Shown here: piece after piece, positions 1-8,820 of the stretch
Position numbering within the stretch: the first letter of the stretch is position 1
Layout: every line of letters starts with the position of its first letter
Assembly (NCBI GenBank): GCA_021826315.1
Contig: JAKAZZ010000014.1
Span: 1-57,029, forward strand
Direction of reading: 5' to 3'
Length of the DNA stretch: 57,029 bases
From: Actinomycetes bacterium
GTDB taxonomy: Bacteria; Actinomycetota; Acidimicrobiia; Acidimicrobiales; Acidimicrobiaceae
The notes under the pieces: model-generated
Seen by the model: the letters and a program-made list of their open reading frames with translations, nothing else
Databases searched by the model: none
Told to the model about the DNA's origin: nothing
Made by a program: the position numbers and the translations under genes

Positions 1-520
1 CCTGGTAGTTGACTTCGATGTGACTTGCTGCGGCGCAAGGCATCCGGTCTCCCTCAAGGGGAGCCGGGTGGATCATCATTGCGAGGTCTTCATCTTCAAA
101 GAGGCCGGCGTCCATCATGATAATCTTCCCGCCGCCCGCCTCTTCGGCTGGCGTTCCCATGAGAGATAGAGTTATGCCTAACTCGTCTACGAAGGGCGCC
201 AGGAGAAGCGAAGCCCCGAGTGCCGAAGCAGCAATTATGTTGTGGCCGCAGGCGTGGCCGACTCCCGGCAGAGCATCGTATTCGGCACAAATAGCAAGGT
301 GAAGCGGACCGCTTCCCCTCTTTGCTACAAATGCTGTTTCGAGTCCTGCGACACCAAAGTCGACCTTGTCGAAGTCCTTTTCGCTTTTAGAGGCAAGAAA
401 TTTGCTTGACTCAAATTCCTCAAAGGCGAGTTCGGCAAAGCCATGCACTCTGTGGGATACGGCTACTAGGTCGTCTCCGATGGCAGAAGCGCTCTTTTGA
501 ACTCTTTCTGAAATTGTCAT
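1..520 (-). CDS. M20-family amidohydrolase/peptidase (3' end cut by window edge)
   Basis: The first 173 codons of a metal-dependent amidohydrolase of the M20 family (AbgB/hippurate-hydrolase type), read leftward off the edge. These enzymes hydrolyse N-acyl amino acids or small peptides in the cytoplasm. Seen: an AEYDALPGVGHACGHN segment near residues 87-102, the family's first metal-binding block; TPAEEAGGGK near 136, matching the conserved acidic residue region; and an HPAP motif further on. The ATG at 520 has an AGGAAGG ribosome site about ten bases upstream. It lies 67 bases downstream of the carboxylase gene in the same direction, so co-transcription is possible. Substrate cannot be assigned from this part. 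Confidence 0.85.
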   Translation of the reverse strand, partial: MTISERVQKSASAIGDDLVAVSHRVHGFAELAFEEFESSKFLASKSEKDFDKVDFGVAGLETAFVAKRGSGPLHLAICAEYDALPGVGHACGHNIIAASALGASLLLAPFVDELGITLSLMGTPAEEAGGGKIIMMDAGLFEDEDLAMMIHPAPLEGDRMPCAAASHIEVNYQ

Positions 521-587
521 GTGCGTGTCGCCTTCCTGCTTTTTTCTGAGTACTTTAAATTGAGTCTCTGCCCATAACTAGATGTGT

Positions 588-2351
588 CTAGGAGATAACT
601 ACGACGATATCGCCGGTGCCTACAGTATCACCAGGTTTTACCTTGACCTCGGTAACTGTGCCTGCTTTGTCGGCAAGGATTGCGTTCTCCATCTTCATGG
701 CTTCGAGGATGCAGACAGTGTCTCCAGCTGCCACCGAAGCACCAACTTCGACGTTGACTTTTACGATTGTTCCTTGCATAGGAACGGCTACTTTGCCAGA
801 GCCAGATGAGGCTGCGCCACTTCCGTGACCTTTGCTCTTACCTTGGGCTTTCTTGGAAGGGGCAGTTGGAAGAGCCGAGCCACCTATCTGCGATTCGGGT
901 ATGAAGAGAGTGACACGAACCTGCTTTCCGTTTACTTCTGCCGTAACATCACGTTTCACGAGAGGATCGTCGCTGTTGTCGTTGGGAAATGCGTTTGCGC
1001 TAATCTCTTTGATCGCCGGCACTTGCTCAACCCACTTGGTCGAGTGGGTTCCGTCAATGAACTCCTGCTCCTTGAGGAGCGCAATCTGCGCTGGAATGGT
1101 TGTCGCAACACCTTCGATCTCGGTCTCTCCAAGGGCTCGCAGCATCTTCCTGCGGGCAGCCTCGCGGTCTGGCCCCCATACGATGAGCTTTCCTATCAAG
1201 TTGTCATAGTATTGCGAGACGGTGTCCCCCGCAAGGTAACCCGCATCGAGCCTTGTCCCAAAGCCATCGGGAGAGATGAACTTGGTGATCTTGCCGGGCG
1301 AAGGAAGGAATTTACCACCAGCGGGGTCTTCAGCGTTGATTCGGATTTCGATCGCATGTCCATTCCGCTTGATTTCATCTTGCGTAAATGGAAGTGGTTC
1401 GCCTGCGGCAATCCTGATCTGAAGTTCAACGAGGTCTAAAGACGTCACCATCTCAGTTACGGGGTGCTCGACCTGAAGGCGAGTATTCATTTCAAGAAAG
1501 AAGAATTCACCGCCTTGAAAGAGGAATTCAACGGTGCCAGCATTGCGATAGCCGCAAGCCTTTGCCACCTTAACTGCTGCCTCGCCCATAGCTTGTCGAA
1601 CTTCATCGGAAAAGTTAGGTGCGGGAGACTCTTCAATTAATTTTTGGTGACGCCTTTGGCAGGAGCAGTCCCTCTCGCCCAACCACACGGCGTTTCCATA
1701 GTCGTCGGCGAAGATCTGCATCTCAACGTGGCGCGGCCAAGTCAAGTAGCGCTCCATATAACTTTCGGAGCGGCCGAAAGCCTTCTCTGCTTCGCGTTGA
1801 GCCGATTCGAGTGCATCTTTGGCCTCGGAGGCGCTATTTACGACGCGCATTCCTCTGCCGCCACCACCGTAGGCAGCCTTGATCGCTACTGGCCAGCCGA
1901 ACTCTTCACCGAAGGCGATGACTTCCTCGTGTGACTGAATCACCTCAACGGTGCCAGGCACCCCGTTTACACCGGCCTTCTCGGCTGCAATTCGAGAGGA
2001 GATCTTGTCGCCCATTACTTCAATAGCTTCTGGTGGTGGACCGATGAAGGTAACGCCGATTTCCGCGATCGCGCGCGCAAAATCAGTATTTTCTGAGTAG
2101 AAGCCGTAACCCGGGTGTAGTGCATCTGCGCCACTCAACTTGAGGGCATTGAGGATTGCCTCTGTATTGAGATAGCTATCAGCGGCCGTTTCTCCCCCGA
2201 GCGAGTACGCCTCATCGGCTAGACGTACGTGGAGTGCCTCTCTGTCGAGTTCAGAGTAGACGGCTACGGTTGCGATCCCCATCTCCTTCGCAGTTCGTAT
2301 CACCCTGACGGCGATTTCGCCACGGTTGGCGACAAGTATCTTTTTAAACAA
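588..2351 (-). CDS. Acyl-CoA carboxylase alpha chain (biotin carboxylase + BCCP)
   Basis: 587-residue fused biotin carboxylase and biotin carboxyl carrier protein, the alpha subunit of actinobacterial acetyl-/propionyl-CoA carboxylases (AccA3 type). It carboxylates biotin with ATP and bicarbonate and hands the group to a separate carboxyltransferase. Seen: N-terminal ILVANRGEIA; the glycine-rich ATP loop GGGGRGMRV near 165; EMNTRLQVEHPVTE near 290; and a C-terminal lipoyl-like domain with EAMKMEN, biotin site about K553. A Ser/Gly/Lys-rich linker near 490-510 joins the halves. The start is TTG at 2351 with AAAGGA six bases upstream. No partner carboxyltransferase is adjacent; biotin ligase diverges from it, which suits a housekeeping carboxylase. 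Confidence 0.93.
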   Translation of the reverse strand: MFKKILVANRGEIAVRVIRTAKEMGIATVAVYSELDREALHVRLADEAYSLGGETAADSYLNTEAILNALKLSGADALHPGYGFYSENTDFARAIAEIGVTFIGPPPEAIEVMGDKISSRIAAEKAGVNGVPGTVEVIQSHEEVIAFGEEFGWPVAIKAAYGGGGRGMRVVNSASEAKDALESAQREAEKAFGRSESYMERYLTWPRHVEMQIFADDYGNAVWLGERDCSCQRRHQKLIEESPAPNFSDEVRQAMGEAAVKVAKACGYRNAGTVEFLFQGGEFFFLEMNTRLQVEHPVTEMVTSLDLVELQIRIAAGEPLPFTQDEIKRNGHAIEIRINAEDPAGGKFLPSPGKITKFISPDGFGTRLDAGYLAGDTVSQYYDNLIGKLIVWGPDREAARRKMLRALGETEIEGVATTIPAQIALLKEQEFIDGTHSTKWVEQVPAIKEISANAFPNDNSDDPLVKRDVTAEVNGKQVRVTLFIPESQIGGSALPTAPSKKAQGKSKGHGSGAASSGSGKVAVPMQGTIVKVNVEVGASVAAGDTVCILEAMKMENAILADKAGTVTEVKVKPGDTVGTGDIVVVIS

Positions 2352-2365
2352 CCGACGTCCTTTCT

Positions 2366-3190
2366 ATGAATAGATCACATTATTTTAGGTCTAGTTTCGC
2401 ATGTATGGATTATTTGCGACAACTTGAATTGAATGATGGGTGGAAGATTTTCCATAGTGAGATATCTACCTCTACTAATAGTGAACTTTTGGCATACGGT
2501 CGCGAAGGTGGATTGGAGGGAAGCATTCTCATTACAGACCATCAATCGAGTGGAAAAGGTCGCCTGGGGCGAATTTGGAACGATGAACCTGGCTCGTCAC
2601 TATTGATGTCAATTTTGTTGAGACCAAAGGTCGCATTCGATGCCTACTTCTTTATTTCCATGACACTTGGGATATCTATCGTTGAAGCCCTGCAAGATTA
2701 TGGAGTTGATGCAAAGTTGAAATGGCCAAATGACTTGCTGGTCGGCGAGAAGAAGTTAGCTGGAATTTTGGCTGAGATAGAGACCGGGAAAGAGAATCTT
2801 CTAGTCATTGGCGTAGGCGTAAATCTCAATCAAAGCACGGCCCAGTTAGCCGAACTACAACGCCCCGCAACTTCAGTCGTCATCGCAACGGGTAGATCGA
2901 TGGGGCTCGAAGAGCGTTTAGATTTTGCGAAGCGCGCGATTGAACGATTTAGGGAAAAGTATGATCGCTTACAGTCCTCAAATAGCCGTGACGAGCTAGT
3001 GAAAGCGTATCGTCGCTACTCGGCCACCATCGGTAGATTTGTGAGGGTTGACTTCGTTGACGGTGAGTCGGTAGCCGGAAATTGCCTTGATATTACGGAG
3101 CGAGGCGAACTCATGGTCGAAGTCGACACGTGTATCAGGATGGTGGACTCTGCTGACGTCCATCATCTATTCACCATCGAAGGCTGCTAA
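2366..3190 (+). CDS. birA: Biotin--[acetyl-CoA-carboxylase] ligase
   Basis: Monofunctional biotin protein ligase, 274 residues, without the N-terminal helix-turn-helix of the E. coli repressor form. It makes biotinyl-AMP and attaches biotin to the BCCP lysine. Seen: STNSELL near 37; the biotin/ATP loop SSGKGRLGR near 62; and the KWPNDLLVGEKKLAGIL core near 118, with the catalytic lysine in KWPND. It is divergent from the BCCP-bearing carboxylase, its natural substrate. The ATG at 2366 lacks a clear ribosome site and lies only 14 bases from the opposing TTG. The in-frame ATG at 2405 (261 residues) is an equally plausible start and leaves more room for promoters. Confidence 0.92.
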   Translation: MNRSHYFRSSFACMDYLRQLELNDGWKIFHSEISTSTNSELLAYGREGGLEGSILITDHQSSGKGRLGRIWNDEPGSSLLMSILLRPKVAFDAYFFISMTLGISIVEALQDYGVDAKLKWPNDLLVGEKKLAGILAEIETGKENLLVIGVGVNLNQSTAQLAELQRPATSVVIATGRSMGLEERLDFAKRAIERFREKYDRLQSSNSRDELVKAYRRYSATIGRFVRVDFVDGESVAGNCLDITERGELMVEVDTCIRMVDSADVHHLFTIEGC

Positions 3191-3503
3191 CGATAATTCT
3201 CCTTGATGTAATTGCGGCCTGTATCATCTTGATGACAATTTGCAGAAGGGTGCCTATCTTCAATTAAAGCTTGCGATATCAGATATGTCGTCAATAGGCT
3301 CGGAATTCGGCGTCATTGTTGGGTATTGCAATGGGGCCGAGGAGTATCTATCGCTGGAATGAATCAAATTGCCGATCGAATTTGATGGTTCTTTTAGTCA
3401 CTTTTAGTCTTTCTGTGGACTGCGAAGTCTTTAATTGTCTCCCGCTCGAAGGAGGAGTGCCTTCCCGCTAAAACGCATCATTTGCTGTTGAGGGTGGCCT
3501 ATC
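3191..3503. other. Non-coding stretch after birA
   Basis: About 310 bases with no open frame that looks coding on either strand, no strong hairpin followed by a T run, and no recognisable RNA gene. It separates birA from the possible gene remnant at 3504-3707. Confidence 0.5.
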
Positions 3504-3707
3504 TCATACTGTAAGGTTAATCAGTTCTTCTGCGACAATTATGGCGACGGTTCTCTTCGCATTCGTTGTCCCAAGAAGCATCATCGAAATAATGCGTGGT
3601 CCTAGTCCTAGTCTTAGGTAGCGGTCATAATTGACGTGCCCACCACTTGCCTCTGCAAAGTCCCATAAGTTATGGAACTAAGCGGCGAAAGGTATGGTTG
3701 TTTCCAT
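3504..3707 (-). pseudogene. Possible small gene broken by an in-frame TAG
   Basis: Reading leftward from an ATG at 3707 gives nine codons, a TAG at 3680-3678, then 57 sense codons in the same frame to a TGA at 3504. The downstream part looks protein-like: it contains WDFAEASGGHVNYDRYLRLG and ends with a hydrophobic and basic helix-like stretch (NAKRTVAIIVAEELINL). I do not recognise the family. There is no clear ribosome site. It may be a decayed C-terminal fragment, a recent nonsense mutation, or chance. It lies just beyond the terminator of the TetR operon, so it is not part of that transcript. Confidence 0.28.
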
Positions 3708-3756
3708 AGTGACGCGATTAGATCGTGATGAAGATCGACGGCGAATAAGGTTTCGT

Positions 3757-3800
3757 CCAAAAAAGTTGCATGTGGCAACATTTGTTGCCACATGCAACTT
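3757..3800 (-). terminator. Rho-independent terminator of the acyl-CoA operon
   Basis: A perfect 18-bp inverted repeat: arms 3763-3780 (AAGTTGCATGTGGCAACA) and 3783-3800 with only two bases between them. On the minus strand it is followed by a run of six T. It begins at the last base of the tetR stop codon, so it ends the leftward operon that starts at 15772. On the plus strand no T run follows, so it should act in one direction only. Confidence 0.85.
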
Positions 3801-4390
3801 CACGATAGATCGAGGACCGCACTTGCCGCAGTCGTTAGTATTTCCCTCAATCGATCCTCCGGTAAGCCGACGTTATGAAATAGCGTGGATTGGATCGCGC
3901 CAATAGCAGCATGCGCTAGGGTGCGCGCAGTGACGTCATCGAGACCATTACGCACCTCTCGGAGTAGGTGAACCCACTCCTCGACGTATAATCGCTGTTT
4001 TCGGCGAAGTCTAACTTGGTCGTTATCGGGCAAGTTTCGAATTTCATTATGATAGACCTGAGCGATAGCGCGATCCCTTACCACGAATTCGACTTGCCCC
4101 TTTATCAAAGACTTTAATGCCACCTCTAAGTCACTCGACTCCTCTAGAGTGCGCTTTTCTTCTTGGAGAAGGTTATCAATGACGCGATCAAAGAGCGCAA
4201 CTAGAATCGCCGACTTGCTCCCAAAATGGCGGTAGATTGCCGAACCAGTGATTCCAGCCTCTAGGCCGATATCGGCCATCGATACTGCGTGAAAGCCGCT
4301 TCGTGATACAAGCTCTGCTGCGGCTTCTAGGATCTTTTCCTTGCGAGCGGGATCTCGAGTTCTTATCGAATACTCTTTTTGAATAGTCAC
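3800..4390 (-). CDS. TetR-family transcriptional regulator
   Basis: Single-domain repressor of about 196 residues. The N-terminal DNA-binding domain has the TetR signature: EKILEAAAELVSRSGF, then the helix-turn-helix around MADIGLEAGITGSAIYRHFGSK. The rest is the all-helical ligand-binding part. I chose the GTG at 4390 because AAGGGG sits six bases upstream and the DNA-binding domain follows at once. The longer frame starting at 4498 would overlap the ligase gene by 89 bases. It is the last gene of the acyl-CoA operon, 19 bases after the ligase, and probably responds to an acyl-CoA from this pathway. The GCAAATT palindromes at 15906-15957 are the obvious candidate operator (inference). Confidence 0.88.
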   Translation of the reverse strand: MTIQKEYSIRTRDPARKEKILEAAAELVSRSGFHAVSMADIGLEAGITGSAIYRHFGSKSAILVALFDRVIDNLLQEEKRTLEESSDLEVALKSLIKGQVEFVVRDRAIAQVYHNEIRNLPDNDQVRLRRKQRLYVEEWVHLLREVRNGLDDVTARTLAHAAIGAIQSTLFHNVGLPEDRLREILTTAASAVLDLS

Positions 4391-4409
4391 ATTTTTCCCC
4401 TTAGGCGAT

Positions 4410-6014
4410 TCACTCAGTAGTTCTTTCGTAGAAGTGATCGAACTCTTTGCGAACGAGGTTCTTTTGGATCTTCCCAGTCGAAGTCTTTGGAAGTGCATCG
4501 ACGACGATTATCGCTTTGGGCGCTTTGTAGGGATCAATAATCTGCTTTACTTTGGCGATGGCTGCGTCTGTATCGATGGTGGTTCCAGGCCGAGCAACTA
4601 CTACTGCAGTTATCGCTTCACTCCAGCGTTGATGTCTAAGGCCAACTACAACAGCTTCGGCGATATTGGGGTCGGCGGCGTAGATGGCTCTTTCAACTTC
4701 AATCGAGGCAACATTTTCGCCTCCGGTCTTTATTACGTCTTTATTTCGGTCAGCAAACCACAAGATCCCGTCACTATCGAAGTGGCCGACATCGCCTGAG
4801 TGGAACCATCCACCTCTAAATGCTTCATCGGTAGCCTCGGGGTTATTCAGATATCCAGTCATTGTGTGAGGTCCCCGATATACGATCTCACCTTGGGTTC
4901 CTTGAGGGAGGAAGTTTCCAGCTTCATCCATAATTCTTACCCAGACATTTACGACCGGAGTTCCCACTGCGCCATTATGGGTTAGTTGGTGCTCTGGGCG
5001 AAATATCGTCGTAGTAGGGCTCATCTCGGTCTGACCAAAGAGCAAGTAAAAACCACAGTTGAATACTTCGATGCACTTTTTTAGTTGCGCCTCTGGCATT
5101 GGAGCCATCGCATAGAGGGCACGACGCAAGCTTGAGAGATCACGCGAGGCAATATCTGGTTGATCCAACATCTCACCGTACATCATAGGTAGGCCAAAGA
5201 TCTGAGTAATCTTCTCGGTTTCGATTAGATCGAGAAGCCTCCCAGCTGTAAATCCCCTCTCGACGTAGATCGTTGCACCCACCATTATCGCAGGAGTGCA
5301 GTGGCAATTGAGTTGAGCAGTATGAAACATAGGCATCATTGCTACGAAACGATCATCCGACGCAAAGCGGCCTTCAAGGGCCATTGTCATCGACTCCAAA
5401 TAGATTGCTGCGTGGTTGCCGATTACGCCCTTAGGAAACGACGTTGTTCCGCTGGTATATAGATAGGTCAAGGCGTCACGATCGCCGACTTTTTCTTCAG
5501 GTTCGTCTGAAGACGCGTCTTTGGAAAAGGCCTCAAAATCTACGACTTTATGACCCGCTATAGTTTCATCGTGAGCAACATAGGTTCCTTTGGCGACGAT
5601 AACCTCTTGAATTTCTTTCGACTGAGAAATTGCCGGAGCAATAGCACCCATGAGCTGACTTTCTATTACGATCCCTCGTGCTTTTGAGTGTCCGAGTACA
5701 TAGCCGACTTCATCAGGGCGCCACCCTAGGTTGATTGGCACGCAGACTAACCCCACTTTGGCGCAGGCATAGTATGTAACAAGGAATTCCACACTGTTGG
5801 CCGATGCTAACGCCAGTACATCACCACCTCGGTATCCCCTTGCCAGAAGCGCATTTGCCATGCGGTTCACCCATAAATTGAACTCTTGGTAACTAAGTCG
5901 TACTTCGCGATCGACTATTGCGAGATTGTTGGGATTGCGATAAGCGCTACGGGTAAGGCTGTCTCCGATATTAATGCGGTGGATCAAGTTGTCGAAGAGT
6001 TCAGAGGTTGCCAT
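4410..6014 (-). CDS. Acyl-CoA synthetase (AMP-forming), FadD-like
   Basis: 534-residue member of the adenylate-forming ligase superfamily, which activates a carboxylic acid with ATP and CoA. Seen: the phosphate-binding loop YTSGTTSFPKG near 190, with S where the family usually has G; the FGQTEMS adenine-binding motif near 330; the WFHSGDVG hinge region near 408; DRNKDVIKTGGENV near 424; and a C-terminal PKTSTGKIQK block with the acyl-AMP lysine. The ATG at 6014 has AAAGG six bases upstream. It lies 11 bases after the acyl-CoA dehydrogenase. Substrate is unknown; a medium or branched chain acid would fit the operon. Confidence 0.9.
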   Translation of the reverse strand: MATSELFDNLIHRINIGDSLTRSAYRNPNNLAIVDREVRLSYQEFNLWVNRMANALLARGYRGGDVLALASANSVEFLVTYYACAKVGLVCVPINLGWRPDEVGYVLGHSKARGIVIESQLMGAIAPAISQSKEIQEVIVAKGTYVAHDETIAGHKVVDFEAFSKDASSDEPEEKVGDRDALTYLYTSGTTSFPKGVIGNHAAIYLESMTMALEGRFASDDRFVAMMPMFHTAQLNCHCTPAIMVGATIYVERGFTAGRLLDLIETEKITQIFGLPMMYGEMLDQPDIASRDLSSLRRALYAMAPMPEAQLKKCIEVFNCGFYLLFGQTEMSPTTTIFRPEHQLTHNGAVGTPVVNVWVRIMDEAGNFLPQGTQGEIVYRGPHTMTGYLNNPEATDEAFRGGWFHSGDVGHFDSDGILWFADRNKDVIKTGGENVASIEVERAIYAADPNIAEAVVVGLRHQRWSEAITAVVVARPGTTIDTDAAIAKVKQIIDPYKAPKAIIVVDALPKTSTGKIQKNLVRKEFDHFYERTTE

Positions 6015-6025
6015 ATTAGACCTTT

Positions 6026-7174
6026 CTAGTACGAGCGGGGAAGGCCCAGAGTGTGTTGGGCGACAAAATTAAGGATCATCTCTCGATTTACTGGTGCAAT
6101 ACGAAGAAGTCGTGCTAGTCCCCAGTAAGGAACAAAGCCAAATTCAGTGGCTAGACCATTGCCGCCATGAGTTTGTATGGCGGCGTCGATGGCGCTAAGT
6201 GCCGCCTCTGCTGCTGCGTACTTGGCCATATTAGAGGCCTCTCCTGCTGGAAGGTGATTGTCGTGCAACCAAGCTGCTTTAGCCGTCATCAGAGCCGCAA
6301 CTTCAACTTCGATCTTGGCTTTGGCAAGGGCATGAGAAACGCCTTGATGAGCACCAATAGGACTATCCCAAACGACTCTTGCGTTTGCATATTGTGCAGC
6401 GCGCTCGAGGCAATAGCGTCCGATCCCGACACATACCGCAGCGCCTGTAATCCTCTCGGGGTTAAGGCCCTGAAAGACTTGCTTGAAGCCGTCTCCTGCC
6501 GTCCCAACAAGGCGATCTGAAGATACCTTGACGTTATCAAAGTGCAAGGTAAATTGTCGTTCTGGCAAAGCCACCGAGACTGGAAGAAGTGTGCGCGTTA
6601 GCCCAGGCGCATCAGTATCAACGATAAATAGAGAAAGACGTGCCTTCTCATTTGGTGGTGAGGTTCTTGCAACAACTAATATTGCGTCCGCATCATCGAC
6701 GCCTGATATGTAGTACTTCTCGCCGGTGATCGTCCACTCATCTCCATCACGTTGAGCCGTCGTAGAGAGTCGATGGGTATTGGATCCCGCCGATGGCTCC
6801 GTAACAGCAAAGACGATCTTTGATTCACCTGAAGCAACCTTGGGGAGCCACCTTTGGCGTTGGCTTTCACTGCCATAGGTTGCAATCACCTCTCCAGATA
6901 TTGCACTTGAAACTAAAAGTAGCAAAAGCGGCGTTCCTCTAGCAGCACTTTCTTCGCAGACCATGGTAAGTTCCGTAAGTCCTGCACCACCTCCGCCATA
7001 TTGCTCGGGTAAATTGATGCCGATAAAACCATGGTCGCCTAAGGCCTGCCAAAGTTCAGTGGTCGGGGTACGCGATTCCGCATGCCGCTGGTAATATTCA
7101 GCACCAAACTTGTCACAGATCGCACCAACTGCTTCCCTTAGTGCCTCATGTTCTTCATTTGGGGTAAAGTCCAT
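6026..7174 (-). CDS. Acyl-CoA dehydrogenase, branched/long-chain type
   Basis: FAD-dependent acyl-CoA dehydrogenase of 382 residues that introduces the alpha-beta double bond. Seen: LPEQYGGGG near 55; FAVTEPSAGS near 122, which binds flavin; and QTHGGNG near 340. The usual C-terminal catalytic Glu in EGT is absent, since the segment reads APVNREMILN. A Glu in LNPERITG (about E240) sits where isovaleryl-CoA and long-chain enzymes carry theirs, which fits a branched substrate such as citronellyl- or isovaleryl-CoA. The ATG at 7174 is preceded by AAAGGAG; an in-frame extension to 7207 is unlikely. An 89-base gap upstream contains a small palindrome CGAGTT-GGCT-AACTCG at 7208-7223, perhaps a minor internal regulatory site. 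Confidence 0.9.
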   Translation of the reverse strand: MDFTPNEEHEALREAVGAICDKFGAEYYQRHAESRTPTTELWQALGDHGFIGINLPEQYGGGGAGLTELTMVCEESAARGTPLLLLLVSSAISGEVIATYGSESQRQRWLPKVASGESKIVFAVTEPSAGSNTHRLSTTAQRDGDEWTITGEKYYISGVDDADAILVVARTSPPNEKARLSLFIVDTDAPGLTRTLLPVSVALPERQFTLHFDNVKVSSDRLVGTAGDGFKQVFQGLNPERITGAAVCVGIGRYCLERAAQYANARVVWDSPIGAHQGVSHALAKAKIEVEVAALMTAKAAWLHDNHLPAGEASNMAKYAAAEAALSAIDAAIQTHGGNGLATEFGFVPYWGLARLLRIAPVNREMILNFVAQHTLGLPRSY

Positions 7175-7263
7175 CTTTTCTTCTCCTTTGGATTTGCCCC
7201 CATCCATCGAGTTGGCTAACTCGTAAGGTGGGGCTGATATGTCATCGCGCTGTTACGAAATTT

Positions 7264-8820
7264 TCAATTCTGGTCATTTTGTACTTTGTTTGTGATTGAG
7301 GCAAGTAAGTGCCTTTGTAATTTCCCTGTGGTAGATCGGGGTAGCTGGTTCGCACTCATGAAAGAAATCTCGCGTGGCCGCTTGTAGCCTCCTAGGTGAT
7401 CCTTGCACCACCTTAAAATCTCCTCTTTACCAAGTAGAGCGCCTGGCCTTAGAACTACCACTGCACTTACGACTTCGCCCCAGTGATCATCAGCAATTCC
7501 AAAGACACACACCTCTTGCACTTGTGGCATTCGTGCAATTACATTCTCCACCTCGGCGGGATAGACGTTTTCTCCACCGGTCTTGATCAGGTACTTCTTG
7601 CGATCGACGTAGCTAAGGGTGCCATCTTCATTTCGCACCAAGATATCACCTGTGTGGAGCCATCCCCCTGAAAAGACCTCAGACGTAGCAACTGGATCAT
7701 CCAAATATCCGCTCATCACCGAAGGTCCCCGTACTAGACATTCCCCCGGAACTCCTATTGGTGCTTCGCTGAGATCGTCGTTAGCGATTCGGATCTCCAT
7801 AAGCGGACTTGGCGTTTTGGCCATGCTTGGTACCTCGCCGGGGCCAGAAAATCCATGAGCTACTAGGTAGCTAGCCTCGGTCTGTCCAAAGGCATCGTAG
7901 AAGTCAATATTTACCGAGGCCGTAAGTTCGGTTACGACATTCGGCATCATATTTGCATAACCTATTGCAAATCTCATAGATGAAAGATCGAAATATTTCC
8001 GGCGGGGGTGGTGCAAGAAGTCGGTTATCACCCCTGGCAACAGCAATGTCCAGGTGAGTCTGTCTCGTTCGATCACCTTGAACATCGTCTCTGCATCTGC
8101 TTTTCGCAATGTGCAATAAGCTCCTCCAGTGAGAATCGTTGCATAGAGCGACTCGTCACCACCGCAGTGAAAGAGCGGTAACCAACCAATGAATCCATCT
8201 TCTGGAGTCAGAGAGAACCATTGGGCTAAGCGCATTGCCCTTACGGCAGCAGCACCTTGGCTAATCATGGCCCCTTTGGGGCGGCCGGTGGTGCCGCTGG
8301 TATAGAGGACGTTATAAATGTCTGTTGCTAATATTTCAACGGCTGGCGCGTGGGGATTCTCCCTAGCGATCAAAGTACCGTAGTTGAGATATCCCTCAGT
8401 TGGACCATCAAAAGAGATTCGAAATTCAACTTCATCAGAATCTTGAACGGCAGATAGTGAACTAATTAGAGCCCCAGAGACAATGATTGCTTTTGGGGCT
8501 CCGGCCCGCAAGCAGTACGCGACCTCGTCGGGGTGAAAACGGATATTTATAGTTAGCGCGATTGCGCCAAGTGACGATAGCGCGCAGTAGGCCTCGACGT
8601 ATTCACTTCTGGTCTCAGAAAGCACCGCGACCTTGTCGCCTTTACCGACACCGAGGGCATATAAGGCATTGGCAAGGCGGTGCGATCTCGTTTCGAGCTC
8701 CGAATAAGTCAAGCTTGAAGTCTCAGATGTAATTGCGCGCCTTTTGGAAAAGACTCGAAAGCTTCGTACAAAGAGGCTATTTAGCGTGAACTGTGACGCC
8801 ATTGAGGAAAGATCATCCAT
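7264..8820 (-). CDS. Acyl-CoA synthetase (AMP-forming)
   Basis: 518-residue adenylate-forming CoA ligase, paralogous to the other two ligases in this region. Seen: the canonical loop YTSGTTGRPKG near 172; the DAFGQTEASY motif near 312; WLHTGDILV near 392; YLIKTGGENV near 411; and RSTTGKLQR at the C terminus. Its start overlaps the end of the AtuA-like gene by eight bases, so translation is probably coupled. Two ligases in one operon may activate different acids, for instance the growth substrate and a shortened intermediate (inference). Confidence 0.9.
   Translation of the reverse strand: MDDLSSMASQFTLNSLFVRSFRVFSKRRAITSETSSLTYSELETRSHRLANALYALGVGKGDKVAVLSETRSEYVEAYCALSSLGAIALTINIRFHPDEVAYCLRAGAPKAIIVSGALISSLSAVQDSDEVEFRISFDGPTEGYLNYGTLIARENPHAPAVEILATDIYNVLYTSGTTGRPKGAMISQGAAAVRAMRLAQWFSLTPEDGFIGWLPLFHCGGDESLYATILTGGAYCTLRKADAETMFKVIERDRLTWTLLLPGVITDFLHHPRRKYFDLSSMRFAIGYANMMPNVVTELTASVNIDFYDAFGQTEASYLVAHGFSGPGEVPSMAKTPSPLMEIRIANDDLSEAPIGVPGECLVRGPSVMSGYLDDPVATSEVFSGGWLHTGDILVRNEDGTLSYVDRKKYLIKTGGENVYPAEVENVIARMPQVQEVCVFGIADDHWGEVVSAVVVLRPGALLGKEEILRWCKDHLGGYKRPREISFMSANQLPRSTTGKLQRHLLASITNKVQNDQN

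Noticed and set aside
825-1439. A 204-codon rightward frame inside the carboxylase gene
   Set aside because: It is a shadow of the biotin carboxylase reading frame; its product has no recognisable features and the opposite strand has complete family motifs.
4391-4498. Longer start for the TetR gene
   Set aside because: It would overlap the ligase gene by 89 bases and adds residues unlike the family; GTG 4390 has a good ribosome site.
4434-4799. A 121-codon rightward frame inside the first CoA ligase gene
   Set aside because: Shadow frame opposite the conserved C-terminal ligase motifs.
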